Shown here one piece after another: positions 17,616-25,843 of a stretch of DNA of 64,000 bases (positions within the stretch are counted from its first letter, which is position 1; the number at the start of each line of letters is the position of its first letter). The position numbers and the translations under genes were made by a program. A model generated the notes under the pieces. It was not told where the DNA came from. It was given only the letters and a program-made list of their open reading frames with translations, and ran no database searches. The stretch is from contig NZ_CP054856.1 of NCBI RefSeq assembly GCF_018417475.1, positions 372,001 to 436,000 of the forward strand, read 5' to 3'. Source of the DNA: Novosphingobium decolorationis (lineage in GTDB: Bacteria; Pseudomonadota; Alphaproteobacteria; Sphingomonadales; Sphingomonadaceae).

Positions 17616-20018
17616 ATGCGGATCGAGGCGGAACTGCGCCCTGCGTCCAGCCAGAGCGCCTTGGACAAGTTGATGGCGGCGCGCGCGCGCCTGGTCGTCG
17701 TTGCGGCCCCGGCGGGCTATGGCAAATCGGCGTTGCTTCAATCGTTCGCCGATAGCCTGGGCATGCGGATCGAGGGGCCCGTCAGCCAGGGGCCCGGGGT
17801 CCGCATCGTGGACGATGGTGCCTATCTTGACGCCGCACGCGTCCACACGTTGATTGGCGAGGGCGAGACTGGCGAACGTGTCGTGCTTGCGAGCCGCAAC
17901 CTGCCTCCGATCGACTGGCTCTCGTTGCAGATGAGCGGCAAGGCACAGGTTGTCGGGGTGGAGGATATGCGCCTCGGACTTGGCGAAACGTCCGCTTTGC
18001 TGGAGGGGCGTGTTTCGGGAAGCGACGATCTCGCCCGCCGTCTGCACCAGGACACCGCTGGTTGGCCCGCAGCGGCGCTTGCCGGTGTCGAGATCCTGCG
18101 ATCGCGCGATCGCGGGGCCGATCCTGCCGCTCCCTTGCTGCAGGGTGCGGCGGCGCGCGGTTTCTTCCGCACCTTCGTCGACGATGTCCTTCCGGCTGAC
18201 CTCGTGGCGTTCCTGTCGCGGTGCGCGGTCTTCGATCTGCTTTCCAAGGATCTTGTCGAAGTGGCCTTCGGCCCACGGGGAGCCGCCGATTTTCTGCGCT
18301 GTCGCGACGAGTTCATGCTCTTTGTGCCAAGTGAACGGGATGGGTTCCTGAAGCTGCCTCCGGCGTTGCGGCGCCACTTCAACCGCGTCCACCCGGTCGC
18401 GCCTGAGGACGACGCGCAGGCGCTTCTGGCCACGATCAGCTGGCACGAGGCGCAGGGCCTGGAAGATGTCGCGATCGACTATCTCCTTCGGATGGATCTC
18501 GCCGAGGAGGCCGCACGGCTTCTGGCTCTCCACGCCCCACGCATCCGGCGCCAGCAGGGGGATAGTCCCAAGATGCTGGGCTGGCTGGAAAGCGTGGAGC
18601 ATAAGGGCGGGTACCTCGGGCACGAGCTGCAACTGTGGTACGTGCGCGCGCTGGCCTTCTCGATGCGGCTCGACGAGGCCGAGGCACGGCTCGAACGGAT
18701 CGTGCCGCAACTGGCCGAAGGCGACGATGCCGCGATGGCCTTCGCCGAACGCCTGCGCATCACCGTGGCGGCGCGACGCGGGGACGCGGAGCAGACCCGC
18801 CAACTCTCCCAGGACTGGCTCGACCGCTGGGCCAACGACGATGCGCTGCAGGCCGCGGGCGTCGCGATCATGTACGCCCTTGCCCACGGCTATGCCTTCG
18901 ACGAACGCGCCTGTCGCCGCATGTTGCTCATGGCGCGTCACTATTCGACCCAGTCCGCCAACGAGGCGGGCAACGTCTGGGCCATGGGGATCGAGGCGCT
19001 GACCGAGCTGGATGGCGGGCGGGCGCAACTGGCGCTCGACATTATCGAGCGGGCCGAGAGCCATGCCCAGAGCGCGTGCGGACGCAATTCGACCGTGGCC
19101 AAGATGCTCGGGCTGATTTCCGCGACGGTCCAGCTCGAACTCGACAATTTCGAGGCGGTGAAGGACGGGCTTGACCACGGCTATGCGACCAGCAGCTATG
19201 GTCTGCCGCGCCTGCACATCGCTGCGCAGGAGGCGATGACGGCATCTGTCGAGCACAGCCAGGGCATCAACGCCGCGCTCCTTTCGGTGCACCAGGACGG
19301 CATCCATGGCTGGTTCTATTCGCATATGGGCCAGCTGCTCGGGGTGCGGATGTTGATCCGTGCAGGCCGCGTGGAAGAAGCCAGCACGCGTTTCGATGCG
19401 GTCCGCGATGCGATGGCAAACCGGATGGATGCGCGCATGGAACTCGATTTCCAGGCCGTCGAAGCCTGGCTCCGTTTCGCGCACGGGGATGCGGCCGGGG
19501 CCCGCGAATTGCTTCTGCCCCTGATCGATTTCGCCGAACTCCATGGGCAACGCCGCTGGATGACTTCGCTGATGTTGCTGCGCGCCGCCTGCGAATGGGC
19601 GCTGGGCGAACTGGGAACCGCGCGGCGCTGCTTCTCGCGTGCCATCGCGGTGGCGGCGTCCGGCCAATTGCTGCGCACCGTGCTCGATCTTGAATGGGCG
19701 CTGCGCGCGATGATCGCGCACATGGTCTTCGACGATCAGATCAGCACCCAGTCGCGTCATTTCATGGCCAACATAATGGCGCGCATGGGCATGACCCCGC
19801 CCGAAGATGCCGAAGCGGCCCCGCTCGAAAAGCTGACTGCGCGCGAAGCCGAAGTGCTGATGGCGCTCGACAGCGGGATGATCGCCCGTGACATCGCCGA
19901 TCGGCTCGACGTCTCGCTGTGCACACTCAAGTGGCACATCAAGAACGTCTACGGGAAGCTCGGCGTCCGAAACCGGACCGGGGCCATTACCGTGGCGCGC
20001 CGGTTCGGTCTCATCTGA
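17616..20018 (+). CDS. MalT-like ATP-dependent LuxR-family regulator (LAL)
   Basis: Large ATP-dependent transcription activator, 800 residues. The Walker A motif APAGYGKSA is at 31-39, a Walker-B-like VRIVDDGAYL follows, and the MalT-type sensor QDTAGWPAAALAG is near 145. The middle is a long helical repeat (TPR-like) region, the usual inducer-sensing part. The last about 60 residues are a LuxR helix-turn-helix: LTAREAEVLMALDSGMIARD, then DRLDVSLCTLKWHIKNVYGK. The NTPase part is somewhat shorter than in MalT. The ATG follows CGGGAGAG. It is the only transcription factor in the 37-kb catabolic island and sits at its centre, so it is the best candidate to bind the shared motif. An enoyl-CoA hydratase gene follows after 44 bases. 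Confidence 0.92.
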   Translation: MRIEAELRPASSQSALDKLMAARARLVVVAAPAGYGKSALLQSFADSLGMRIEGPVSQGPGVRIVDDGAYLDAARVHTLIGEGETGERVVLASRNLPPIDWLSLQMSGKAQVVGVEDMRLGLGETSALLEGRVSGSDDLARRLHQDTAGWPAAALAGVEILRSRDRGADPAAPLLQGAAARGFFRTFVDDVLPADLVAFLSRCAVFDLLSKDLVEVAFGPRGAADFLRCRDEFMLFVPSERDGFLKLPPALRRHFNRVHPVAPEDDAQALLATISWHEAQGLEDVAIDYLLRMDLAEEAARLLALHAPRIRRQQGDSPKMLGWLESVEHKGGYLGHELQLWYVRALAFSMRLDEAEARLERIVPQLAEGDDAAMAFAERLRITVAARRGDAEQTRQLSQDWLDRWANDDALQAAGVAIMYALAHGYAFDERACRRMLLMARHYSTQSANEAGNVWAMGIEALTELDGGRAQLALDIIERAESHAQSACGRNSTVAKMLGLISATVQLELDNFEAVKDGLDHGYATSSYGLPRLHIAAQEAMTASVEHSQGINAALLSVHQDGIHGWFYSHMGQLLGVRMLIRAGRVEEASTRFDAVRDAMANRMDARMELDFQAVEAWLRFAHGDAAGARELLLPLIDFAELHGQRRWMTSLMLLRAACEWALGELGTARRCFSRAIAVAASGQLLRTVLDLEWALRAMIAHMVFDDQISTQSRHFMANIMARMGMTPPEDAEAAPLEKLTAREAEVLMALDSGMIARDIADRLDVSLCTLKWHIKNVYGKLGVRNRTGAITVARRFGLI

Positions 20019-20062
20019 ACGGCCCGTCGGCCAACCGCCAATCCCCCGGAAGGAACTCCCGC

Positions 20063-20869
20063 ATGTCCACCCTACCGCCATCCTCGTGCGAGGTCCTCGT
20101 CGCGCGCGAGGCGAATGTCATGGTCGTTACTCTCAACCGCCCACAGGCAATGAACGCGATCACGGCCGATGTCGCCTTACAGGTCGGGGAAGCACTTGAG
20201 GCAGCCGAAGCCGATCCCGAAGTGCGCTGTATCGTGCTGACCGGCTCGGGTGAGCGGGCCTTCTGCGCGGGCATGGACCTCAAAGCGGCGGCGCGCGGCG
20301 AGCGGCCCGTCCCGCCCGGCGAGCGGGAGGCCTGGGGGTTTGCCGGGATCGTTTCGCATCCGCTGTCCAAGCCGCTCATTGCCGCGGTCAATGGCTTCGC
20401 GGTGGGGGGAGGAACGGAGATCGTGCTGGCCTGCGACATCGCAGTGGCCGCCGAGACCGCGAATTTCGGTCTGCCCGAAGTGAAGCGCGGTATTCTGGCG
20501 GCCGCCGGCGGCGCCTTCCGTCTGCCGCGCGCGATCGGTTCGAAGGCGGCCATGGAGTTGCTGCTGACGGGGGACACCATTGACGCGTACCAGGCGCGCG
20601 ACCTTGGCCTTGTCAACCGGGTCGTTGCGCGTGAGGAGGTAATGGGCGAAGCTCTTGCGATCGCTCGCCGCATTGCGGCGAACGCGCCGCTGGCGGTGCA
20701 GGCCACGAAGCGCATCGCCCGCGGCTACATGCCCGAGGGAGTGCCGGATGAGGCCGCGGACTGGGCCCTTTCCCACCGTGAGATGGCGGCGATCCGGACC
20801 AGCGAGGACGCGCGCGAGGGCGCCTTGGCTTTCGCCGAGAAGCGCGCGCCGGTCTGGAAGGGGCGCTAA
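20063..20869 (+). CDS. Enoyl-CoA hydratase/isomerase (crotonase) family protein
   Basis: Crotonase-fold enzyme, 268 residues, probably hydrating the enoyl-CoA made by the dehydrogenases. Conserved segments are VVTLNRPQAMNAI (start of the fold), ERAFCAGMDLKA and AAVNGFAVGGGTEIVLACD (oxyanion hole), LPEVKRGILAAAGGAFRLPR and APLAVQATKRIARGYM. The Glu of LPEVKRG is present, but the other hydratase Glu position reads as GGGTEI, so isomerase or other crotonase chemistry cannot be excluded. The frame is open far upstream, but ATG 20063 has GGAAGGA eight bases before it. The thiolase-like gene begins one base after its stop. Confidence 0.9.
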   Translation: MSTLPPSSCEVLVAREANVMVVTLNRPQAMNAITADVALQVGEALEAAEADPEVRCIVLTGSGERAFCAGMDLKAAARGERPVPPGEREAWGFAGIVSHPLSKPLIAAVNGFAVGGGTEIVLACDIAVAAETANFGLPEVKRGILAAAGGAFRLPRAIGSKAAMELLLTGDTIDAYQARDLGLVNRVVAREEVMGEALAIARRIAANAPLAVQATKRIARGYMPEGVPDEAADWALSHREMAAIRTSEDAREGALAFAEKRAPVWKGR

Positions 20870-20870
20870 T

Positions 20871-22424
20871 ATGGCGTCGACTACCGCTCGGCTCGATGAT
20901 CGGACGCCCGTTCTCATCGGCGCGGGACAGAGCGTCGATCGCATCGAGGCACCTGATTACCATGCCTGGTCCGGCGTCGATCTCGCCGCCGAGGCCGCGC
21001 GACTAGCCTTTGCGGATGCCGGTCTCGACCCGGCGCTCGCGGCGCGCCTTGATGTGATCGCGACCACGCGCACCTTCGAGGATACGCTCGGCCTGCCGGC
21101 CCCCTTCGGCAAGTCGTCGAATTATCCGCGCTCGGTTGCCCAGCGCCTCGGAGCGAACCCGGCGCGGGCGGTTTGGGAAAAGGCGGGCGGCAACACGCCC
21201 CAGGACCTCGTCGGCGAATTCTGCGCGGAAATCGCGGGGGGGCGGGCCGATCTCGTTCTGCTCGCGGGGGGAGAGGCCATCTCGACCGCGCGACATGCCC
21301 GGAAGACCGGGGCGCAGCTCGACTTTACGGAGGCTCCGGAAGGGGAGGTGGAGGATCGCGGCGCGGGGCTTGAAGGCTGGCGCGATCCGCTGGCCGCGCG
21401 TCATGGTGTGGCGAGCCCGACGCTTGCCTACGCCCTTGCCGAGAACGCGCGGCGCGCGGCGCGCGGGGAGAGCCGGGGGGACTATGCCACAGCGATGGCC
21501 GGGCTCTTTGCCCCGTTCGTCCCGGTTGCGCGCGCGAATCCGTATTCCGCAGCGGTCGTCGGCCATGTCGATGCCGCCCGCCTTGGCGAAGCGCACGCGC
21601 ACAACCGCTGGATCGCCGATCCCTACACGCTGCAACTCGTGGCTCGCGATCTCGTCAATCAGGGGGCGGCGCTGCTCTTGGCTTCGCGCGGCACCGCGCG
21701 TGCAATGGGCGTGCGCGAGGAGGCGATGGTCTATCTTCACGGCCATGCCCGCGGGGTGGAAAAATCCCTGTTGAGCCGTCCCGACATGGGCGCGGCCCCC
21801 TCGGCCGTTGCGGCCTGCCGCACTGCGCTCGCGCAGGCGGGAATTGCAGTCGGGGAGGTGGCGGGCTTCGATTTCTACAGCTGCTTCCCGATCGCCGTGT
21901 CCAACGCCGCTCTCGACGGGCTGGGCCTTGCCCCCGACGACCCTCGCGGGCTCACTTTGACCGGGGGGCTGCCGTTCTTCGGGGGGCCGGGCAACGGCTA
22001 TTCGCTGCACGCGATTGCCGAAGCCGTGGCCTTCGCACGCCGCGCGCCCGGCTGTGCCGCGCTTGTCGGTGCGAACGGCGGTTACCTGTCCAAGTACAGC
22101 GCCGGGATCTACAGCACCGAACCGCGCGGGTGGCTGGCGCAGGATAGCAGGGCGCTCCAGGCGGACCTCGATGCGGTGCCTGGGCTCGTCCCCTTGGAAA
22201 CCTACGCCGGTGACGCGCAGGTCGAAACCTATACGGTTCAGCACGATCGCGAAGGTCCTGCCTATGCCGTCGTCGTTGCGCGGACTGCGGAGGGCGCACG
22301 CCTTATCGCGCGTAGCCCCACCGACCGGCGCGACGCAGCGCACGTGGCCCACGAAAGCGATCCCCTCGGGCGCACGATCCGCGTCACCTGCGAGGATGAG
22401 ATCAACACGTTCGCGTTTGTCTGA
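20871..22424 (+). CDS. Thiolase-like protein with degenerate nucleophile (TLP1/SCP-x-like)
   Basis: Thiolase-fold protein of 517 residues, about 120 longer than a normal thiolase because of a C-terminal extension of the kind seen in TLP1 proteins (ending in EDEINTFAFV). Where thiolases have the nucleophile Cys this one reads KAGGNTPQDLVGEFC (GGNTPQ at 106-111), so the usual acylated Cys is missing. LAGGEAIST and the C-terminal TGGLPFFGGPGNGYSLHAI are recognisable. It begins one base after the hydratase stop and the pair must be co-expressed. A role in retro-Claisen or aldol-type cleavage with the hydratase, or a non-catalytic one, is possible; ordinary thiolysis is unlikely. Confidence 0.85.
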   Translation: MASTTARLDDRTPVLIGAGQSVDRIEAPDYHAWSGVDLAAEAARLAFADAGLDPALAARLDVIATTRTFEDTLGLPAPFGKSSNYPRSVAQRLGANPARAVWEKAGGNTPQDLVGEFCAEIAGGRADLVLLAGGEAISTARHARKTGAQLDFTEAPEGEVEDRGAGLEGWRDPLAARHGVASPTLAYALAENARRAARGESRGDYATAMAGLFAPFVPVARANPYSAAVVGHVDAARLGEAHAHNRWIADPYTLQLVARDLVNQGAALLLASRGTARAMGVREEAMVYLHGHARGVEKSLLSRPDMGAAPSAVAACRTALAQAGIAVGEVAGFDFYSCFPIAVSNAALDGLGLAPDDPRGLTLTGGLPFFGGPGNGYSLHAIAEAVAFARRAPGCAALVGANGGYLSKYSAGIYSTEPRGWLAQDSRALQADLDAVPGLVPLETYAGDAQVETYTVQHDREGPAYAVVVARTAEGARLIARSPTDRRDAAHVAHESDPLGRTIRVTCEDEINTFAFV

Positions 22425-22456
22425 ACCGCGCGCACGCCCGGCAGGGCTGTGACGCA

Positions 22457-22498
22457 CAGAACGAAGGCCGGAGCTACTCAGCTGCGGCCTTCGTTCTG
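22457..22498. terminator. Strong hairpin between convergent genes
   Basis: CAGAACGAAGGCCG at 22457-22470 and its exact complement at 22485-22498 form a 14-bp stem with a 14-base loop. It lies 33 bases past the thiolase-like stop and just beyond the end of the convergent GST gene. A further GTTCTGTGC at 22501-22509 could form an alternative pairing. Confidence 0.6.
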
Positions 22499-22545
22499 CC
22501 GTTCTGTGCCGGCTCGCGACGTGAAGCCGGAACAGGGGTGGTGGG

Positions 22546-23123
22546 TTATTCGGTTTCCTGGCGGGCCAGTGCGCGCTGGAAGGCGTCCCGTGCGGTCAAC
22601 CGCTCAAGATAGTCAACCTGGGCAGGGCTAAGGACCTCGTCGAGATGTCGGCAATCGTGAAATCCGCACCGGCAGCATGGGCTCCGCGCTGCAACTGTCC
22701 ATCGAGCCAGCGCAGGCGCGAGCGGAAGAACAGGCGGTAGTCTTCGGCGGCCTGTGGGAGGCGGCGCTCGGCCGGTTCGAAGCGCGAATAGCGAAGGTAG
22801 ACGGCCTGGGGGAAGGTGAGCGTTGCCTCGCCGTGGTGGAGTGCGTTGAGATAGTCTCCATAGCGCGGGTCATGCGGCGCCACGGCCAGTCCCGCGTCGG
22901 GATGCCGCTCGGCCAGATATTGGCAGATCGCCGCGGATTCGGTCATCCGTGTCGCACCGTCCACCAGCAGTGGGATTGTGCCCAGCGGATTTTCCTCCTT
23001 GAAGGAAGGCGTCGTCGCGCGGGGCGGGAAGGGCATCGTGACCAGCTCGTATGCCACGCCCACTTCCTCCAGCGCCCAGAGGGCGCGGAAGGAGCGGGTG
23101 AAATTGGAATGGAAGAGTTTCAT
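22546..23123 (-). pseudogene. Glutathione S-transferase, 3' end disrupted by a small deletion
   Basis: The N-terminal thioredoxin-like domain is intact (MKLFHSNFTRSFRALWALEE, then NPLGTIPLLVDG and MTESAAICQYLAERHP) and so is most of the helical domain up to GADFTIADIS. There the frame is lost and stops at 22596. In another frame the next bases give DEVLSPAQVDYLERLTARD followed by AFQRALARQETE and a stop at 22546, a typical GST C-terminus. The segment that should join the two (roughly 10-15 residues) is absent, so an out-of-frame deletion is the simplest reading. It starts 4 bases after the alcohol dehydrogenase stop, in the same operon. A truncated 176-residue product might still be made. Confidence 0.75.
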
Positions 23124-23127
23124 CGCG

Positions 23128-24255
23128 TCAACTTTCTTCGGCGCCATCGGCATCGGGCAGCAGCACGACCTTGATACATTCACCTCGGGCCTGTGCGGCG
23201 ATCGCCTCATTGATCTGTGACAGGGGGAAAGTGCGGATCAGTCGATCAAAGGGAAAGCGTCCCGCCTCGCGCAGTGCGATCAGTTCTGGGATGAAGGTCT
23301 TCTGGTCACTGTCGCCTTCGACCACGCCGATCACGCGGTGCCCGCGCAGCATTGTGCGCGAGAGCGGCAGGGGGATGGTCGCAGCGGCATCGTGAGGAAC
23401 CCCCAGAAGCGCCAGCGTGCCGTGCACGGCAAGCGAATCGAGCGCGCCTGTGGCCACGTCGGGACGGCCGGTGGTATCCACGATGTAGTCGGCGCCGCCC
23501 GGCAGGAGTGCGAGGATCTGCTCGGTGAGGGGCCCCGCAAGCGGGTCGATGGTCGCGCTGGCCCCCAGTTCCATTGCGAGCGCGCGGCGCTCTGCCATCG
23601 GTTCGACCAGGATGATCGTCGCGCAGCCCTGCACCGATCCCGCCATCAGCGCTGAGAGCCCGACCGAACCGCCGCCCACGACGACGAGGCTTGAACCCGC
23701 TGCGCACGCCAACGCGCGCATGACTGCGCCTGCACCGGTCTGGATTCCGCAGCCCAGCGGACCAAGGAGCGACAGGTCGAGTGATGTTTCGGGTACCTTT
23801 ACAAGGTTACCCGCACGCGTGACCGCGTGGCGCGCGAACGAGGATTGGCCGAAGAAGTGCGAGGCGACCTTGGTATCCCCTCGCCGGTAGGCCGTGGTCC
23901 CGTCGCGCCGCGAGCCAATGAAGTTGAGCGGGGCAAAATCCGCGCAGTAACCGGGCAGGCCTTCGTCGCAGCGGGGGCAGGCCTCGCAGCTCGAGAAGCC
24001 CAGGATCACGGCGTCGCCGGGAGCGAAATCGGTGACCTCGCTGCCGATGGAAACGACGATTCCGGCACCTTCGTGGCCGAGCACGGCGGGCATGGGGTAA
24101 GGCCTGTGACCTTCGGCGAAGACGATGTCCGAGTGGCACAGTCCCACGCCCTCGATCCTGACCACGACCTCGTCGGCGCGTGGCTCTTCCACCATCACGT
24201 CCTGAAGGACGAATTCGTCACCTGCTCTTTCGAGCACCGCTGCGCGCGTTTCCAT
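23128..24255 (-). CDS. Zinc-dependent alcohol dehydrogenase (aryl/benzyl-alcohol type)
   Basis: NAD(P)-dependent medium-chain dehydrogenase, 375 residues, oxidising an alcohol to the aldehyde. Catalytic zinc ligands are in GLCHSD and GHEGAG; the structural zinc loop is seen as CEACPRCDEGLPGYC. The Rossmann motif is VVGGGSVGLSAL. It resembles the benzyl-alcohol/geraniol dehydrogenase group. A frame-open ATG at 24279 exists, but AAGGAGAGG lies just before the ATG at 24255. It is divergent from the aldehyde dehydrogenase at 24408, with the shared motif between them, so alcohol and aldehyde oxidation are probably switched on together. Confidence 0.93.
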   Translation of the reverse strand: METRAAVLERAGDEFVLQDVMVEEPRADEVVVRIEGVGLCHSDIVFAEGHRPYPMPAVLGHEGAGIVVSIGSEVTDFAPGDAVILGFSSCEACPRCDEGLPGYCADFAPLNFIGSRRDGTTAYRRGDTKVASHFFGQSSFARHAVTRAGNLVKVPETSLDLSLLGPLGCGIQTGAGAVMRALACAAGSSLVVVGGGSVGLSALMAGSVQGCATIILVEPMAERRALAMELGASATIDPLAGPLTEQILALLPGGADYIVDTTGRPDVATGALDSLAVHGTLALLGVPHDAAATIPLPLSRTMLRGHRVIGVVEGDSDQKTFIPELIALREAGRFPFDRLIRTFPLSQINEAIAAQARGECIKVVLLPDADGAEES

Positions 24256-24331
24256 GAACCTCTCCTTGGTGTCGGGCATGCATGCCCCATCTTGCTGACG
24301 AAAAGGCCTATCGTTTCACTTGCTGCGCTTG

Positions 24332-24350
24332 CCCCTCCTTTGGGAGGGGG
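24332..24350. promoter_or_regulatory. Shared near-palindromic motif, copy c
   Basis: CCCCTCCTTTGGGAGGGGG, the cleanest copy of the motif. It lies 57 bases before the aldehyde dehydrogenase start and 76 bases from the divergent alcohol dehydrogenase start, so one site could serve both. Confidence 0.6.
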
Positions 24351-24407
24351 CATGCCGGGATGGGAGGAGGCTTAAACACGGGAAACGCGAAGAAAAGGGC
24401 GAGGACC

Positions 24408-25838
24408 ATGAATTCGGAAAGCGACTACGCGATGCTGATCGACGGGAAGCGCGTGGCAACGGGGCAGGGCACTTGCGGGGTGACGAACCCCGCGACCGGC
24501 GAAGAAATCGCCCGGGTGCCCGATTGCAGCGACGAACAGCTCGACGAGGCCATCGCCGCTGCACGTGCCGCCTTCCCCGCCTGGTCGGCGCTCGACCTGA
24601 ACGAACGTCGTGCCCGTCTGGTAGCTTTTGCCGAAGCGATTCTTGCCCAGACCGCGCCGCTGGCGCGATTGCTCACACAGGAACAGGGCAAGCCTCTCCA
24701 CGAGGCAGAGCGCGAGGTCATGGGCTGCGCGGGCTGGCTCAAGGGGGTCTGCGCGCTCGACCTGCCCGAAGAAGTCAACGAGGACAACGAAACCCGCCTC
24801 AGTGTGACCCAGCGCGTGCCACTCGGAGTGGTCGGCGCGATCGTGCCGTGGAATTTCCCACTTCTCCTGGCGATGTTCAAGATCGGTCCGGCCCTCGTCA
24901 CGGGCAATACGATGGTGCTCAAGCCCTCGCCCTTTACGCCTCTCACGACCTTGCGCATGGCCGAGTTGTCGCGCGGGATACTGCCCGACGGGGTGCTCAA
25001 CGTGATTTGCGGCGAGGACCGCCTCGGTCCGGCCATGACCGCGCATCCGGGGGTCGACAAGATCAGCTTTACCGGCTCCACGGCGACGGGACGACGGGTG
25101 ATGGGTTCCTCCGCCGCGACGCTTAAGCGCGTGACGCTCGAACTGGGTGGGAACGATGCCGCAATCGTCCTGCCCGATGCCGATGTCGAACGCATCGCCC
25201 CGGACCTGTTCTGGGCCGCGTTTCGCAACAACGGACAGATCTGCATCGCCACCAAGCGCCTTTACGTCCACCGCAGCGTCTACGCGCGCCTCAAGGAGGC
25301 CCTCGTTGCCTATGCCGGGACGGTGCGTCTCGGCGATGGCACCGAGCAGGGCGTAGGGCTCGGCCCGCTCAACAACAAGCCGCAGTTCGATCGGGTCCGG
25401 GACCTACTCGAGGACAGCCGGGCGCAAGGGCATAGCTTTCTGTTCGAGGCGGCCGGCGACGTCCCGGCCAACGGCTATTTCGTTCCCGTGACGCTGATCG
25501 ACAACCCGCCCGAAGAGGCTCGGATCGTCCAGGAAGAGCAGTTCGGCCCGGTTCTGCCAATCCTCGTCTACGAGGATGTCGAGGAGGCAATCGCGCGCGC
25601 CAACGCCAGTGAATACGGCCTTGGCTGTTCGATATGGGGCACCGACGAGGAGGCCGCCGCGGCAGTTGCCGCGCGGATCCAGAGCGGTACGGTATGGATC
25701 AACGAGACGCAGTACCTTTCCCCCTTCGCCTCGTTCGGCGGGTGGAAGCAGTCGGGTGTCGGCACCGAGGGCGGGCGCGAAGGGCTAGTGGAATACACCG
25801 TACCGCGCACCATCGTCCGCCGCCGGGCATCGGCGTGA
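24408..25838 (+). CDS. NAD(P)-dependent aldehyde dehydrogenase
   Basis: Oxidises an aldehyde to the carboxylic acid, 476 residues. Seen are VPWNFPLLLAMFKIGPALV, the cofactor-site FTGSTATGRRVM, the Glu motif LELGGNDAAIV, the nucleophile in NNGQICIATKR, and EEQFGPVLPILVY. The ATG at 24408 starts the conserved YAMLIDGKRV region; the upstream open frame is not coding. Paired with the divergent alcohol dehydrogenase it completes alcohol-to-acid oxidation, and the CoA ligase two genes downstream would activate the product. It heads the operon aldehyde dehydrogenase, esterase, ligase, thiolase, FadJ-like, SDR. Confidence 0.95.
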   Translation: MNSESDYAMLIDGKRVATGQGTCGVTNPATGEEIARVPDCSDEQLDEAIAAARAAFPAWSALDLNERRARLVAFAEAILAQTAPLARLLTQEQGKPLHEAEREVMGCAGWLKGVCALDLPEEVNEDNETRLSVTQRVPLGVVGAIVPWNFPLLLAMFKIGPALVTGNTMVLKPSPFTPLTTLRMAELSRGILPDGVLNVICGEDRLGPAMTAHPGVDKISFTGSTATGRRVMGSSAATLKRVTLELGGNDAAIVLPDADVERIAPDLFWAAFRNNGQICIATKRLYVHRSVYARLKEALVAYAGTVRLGDGTEQGVGLGPLNNKPQFDRVRDLLEDSRAQGHSFLFEAAGDVPANGYFVPVTLIDNPPEEARIVQEEQFGPVLPILVYEDVEEAIARANASEYGLGCSIWGTDEEAAAAVAARIQSGTVWINETQYLSPFASFGGWKQSGVGTEGGREGLVEYTVPRTIVRRRASA

Positions 25839-25843
25839 GGCAC

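Noticed and set aside
20871..22424. Ordinary acetyl-CoA acetyltransferase
   Set aside because: The nucleophile Cys motif is replaced by GGNTPQ and there is a C-terminal extension; a complete thiolase is encoded at 29237.
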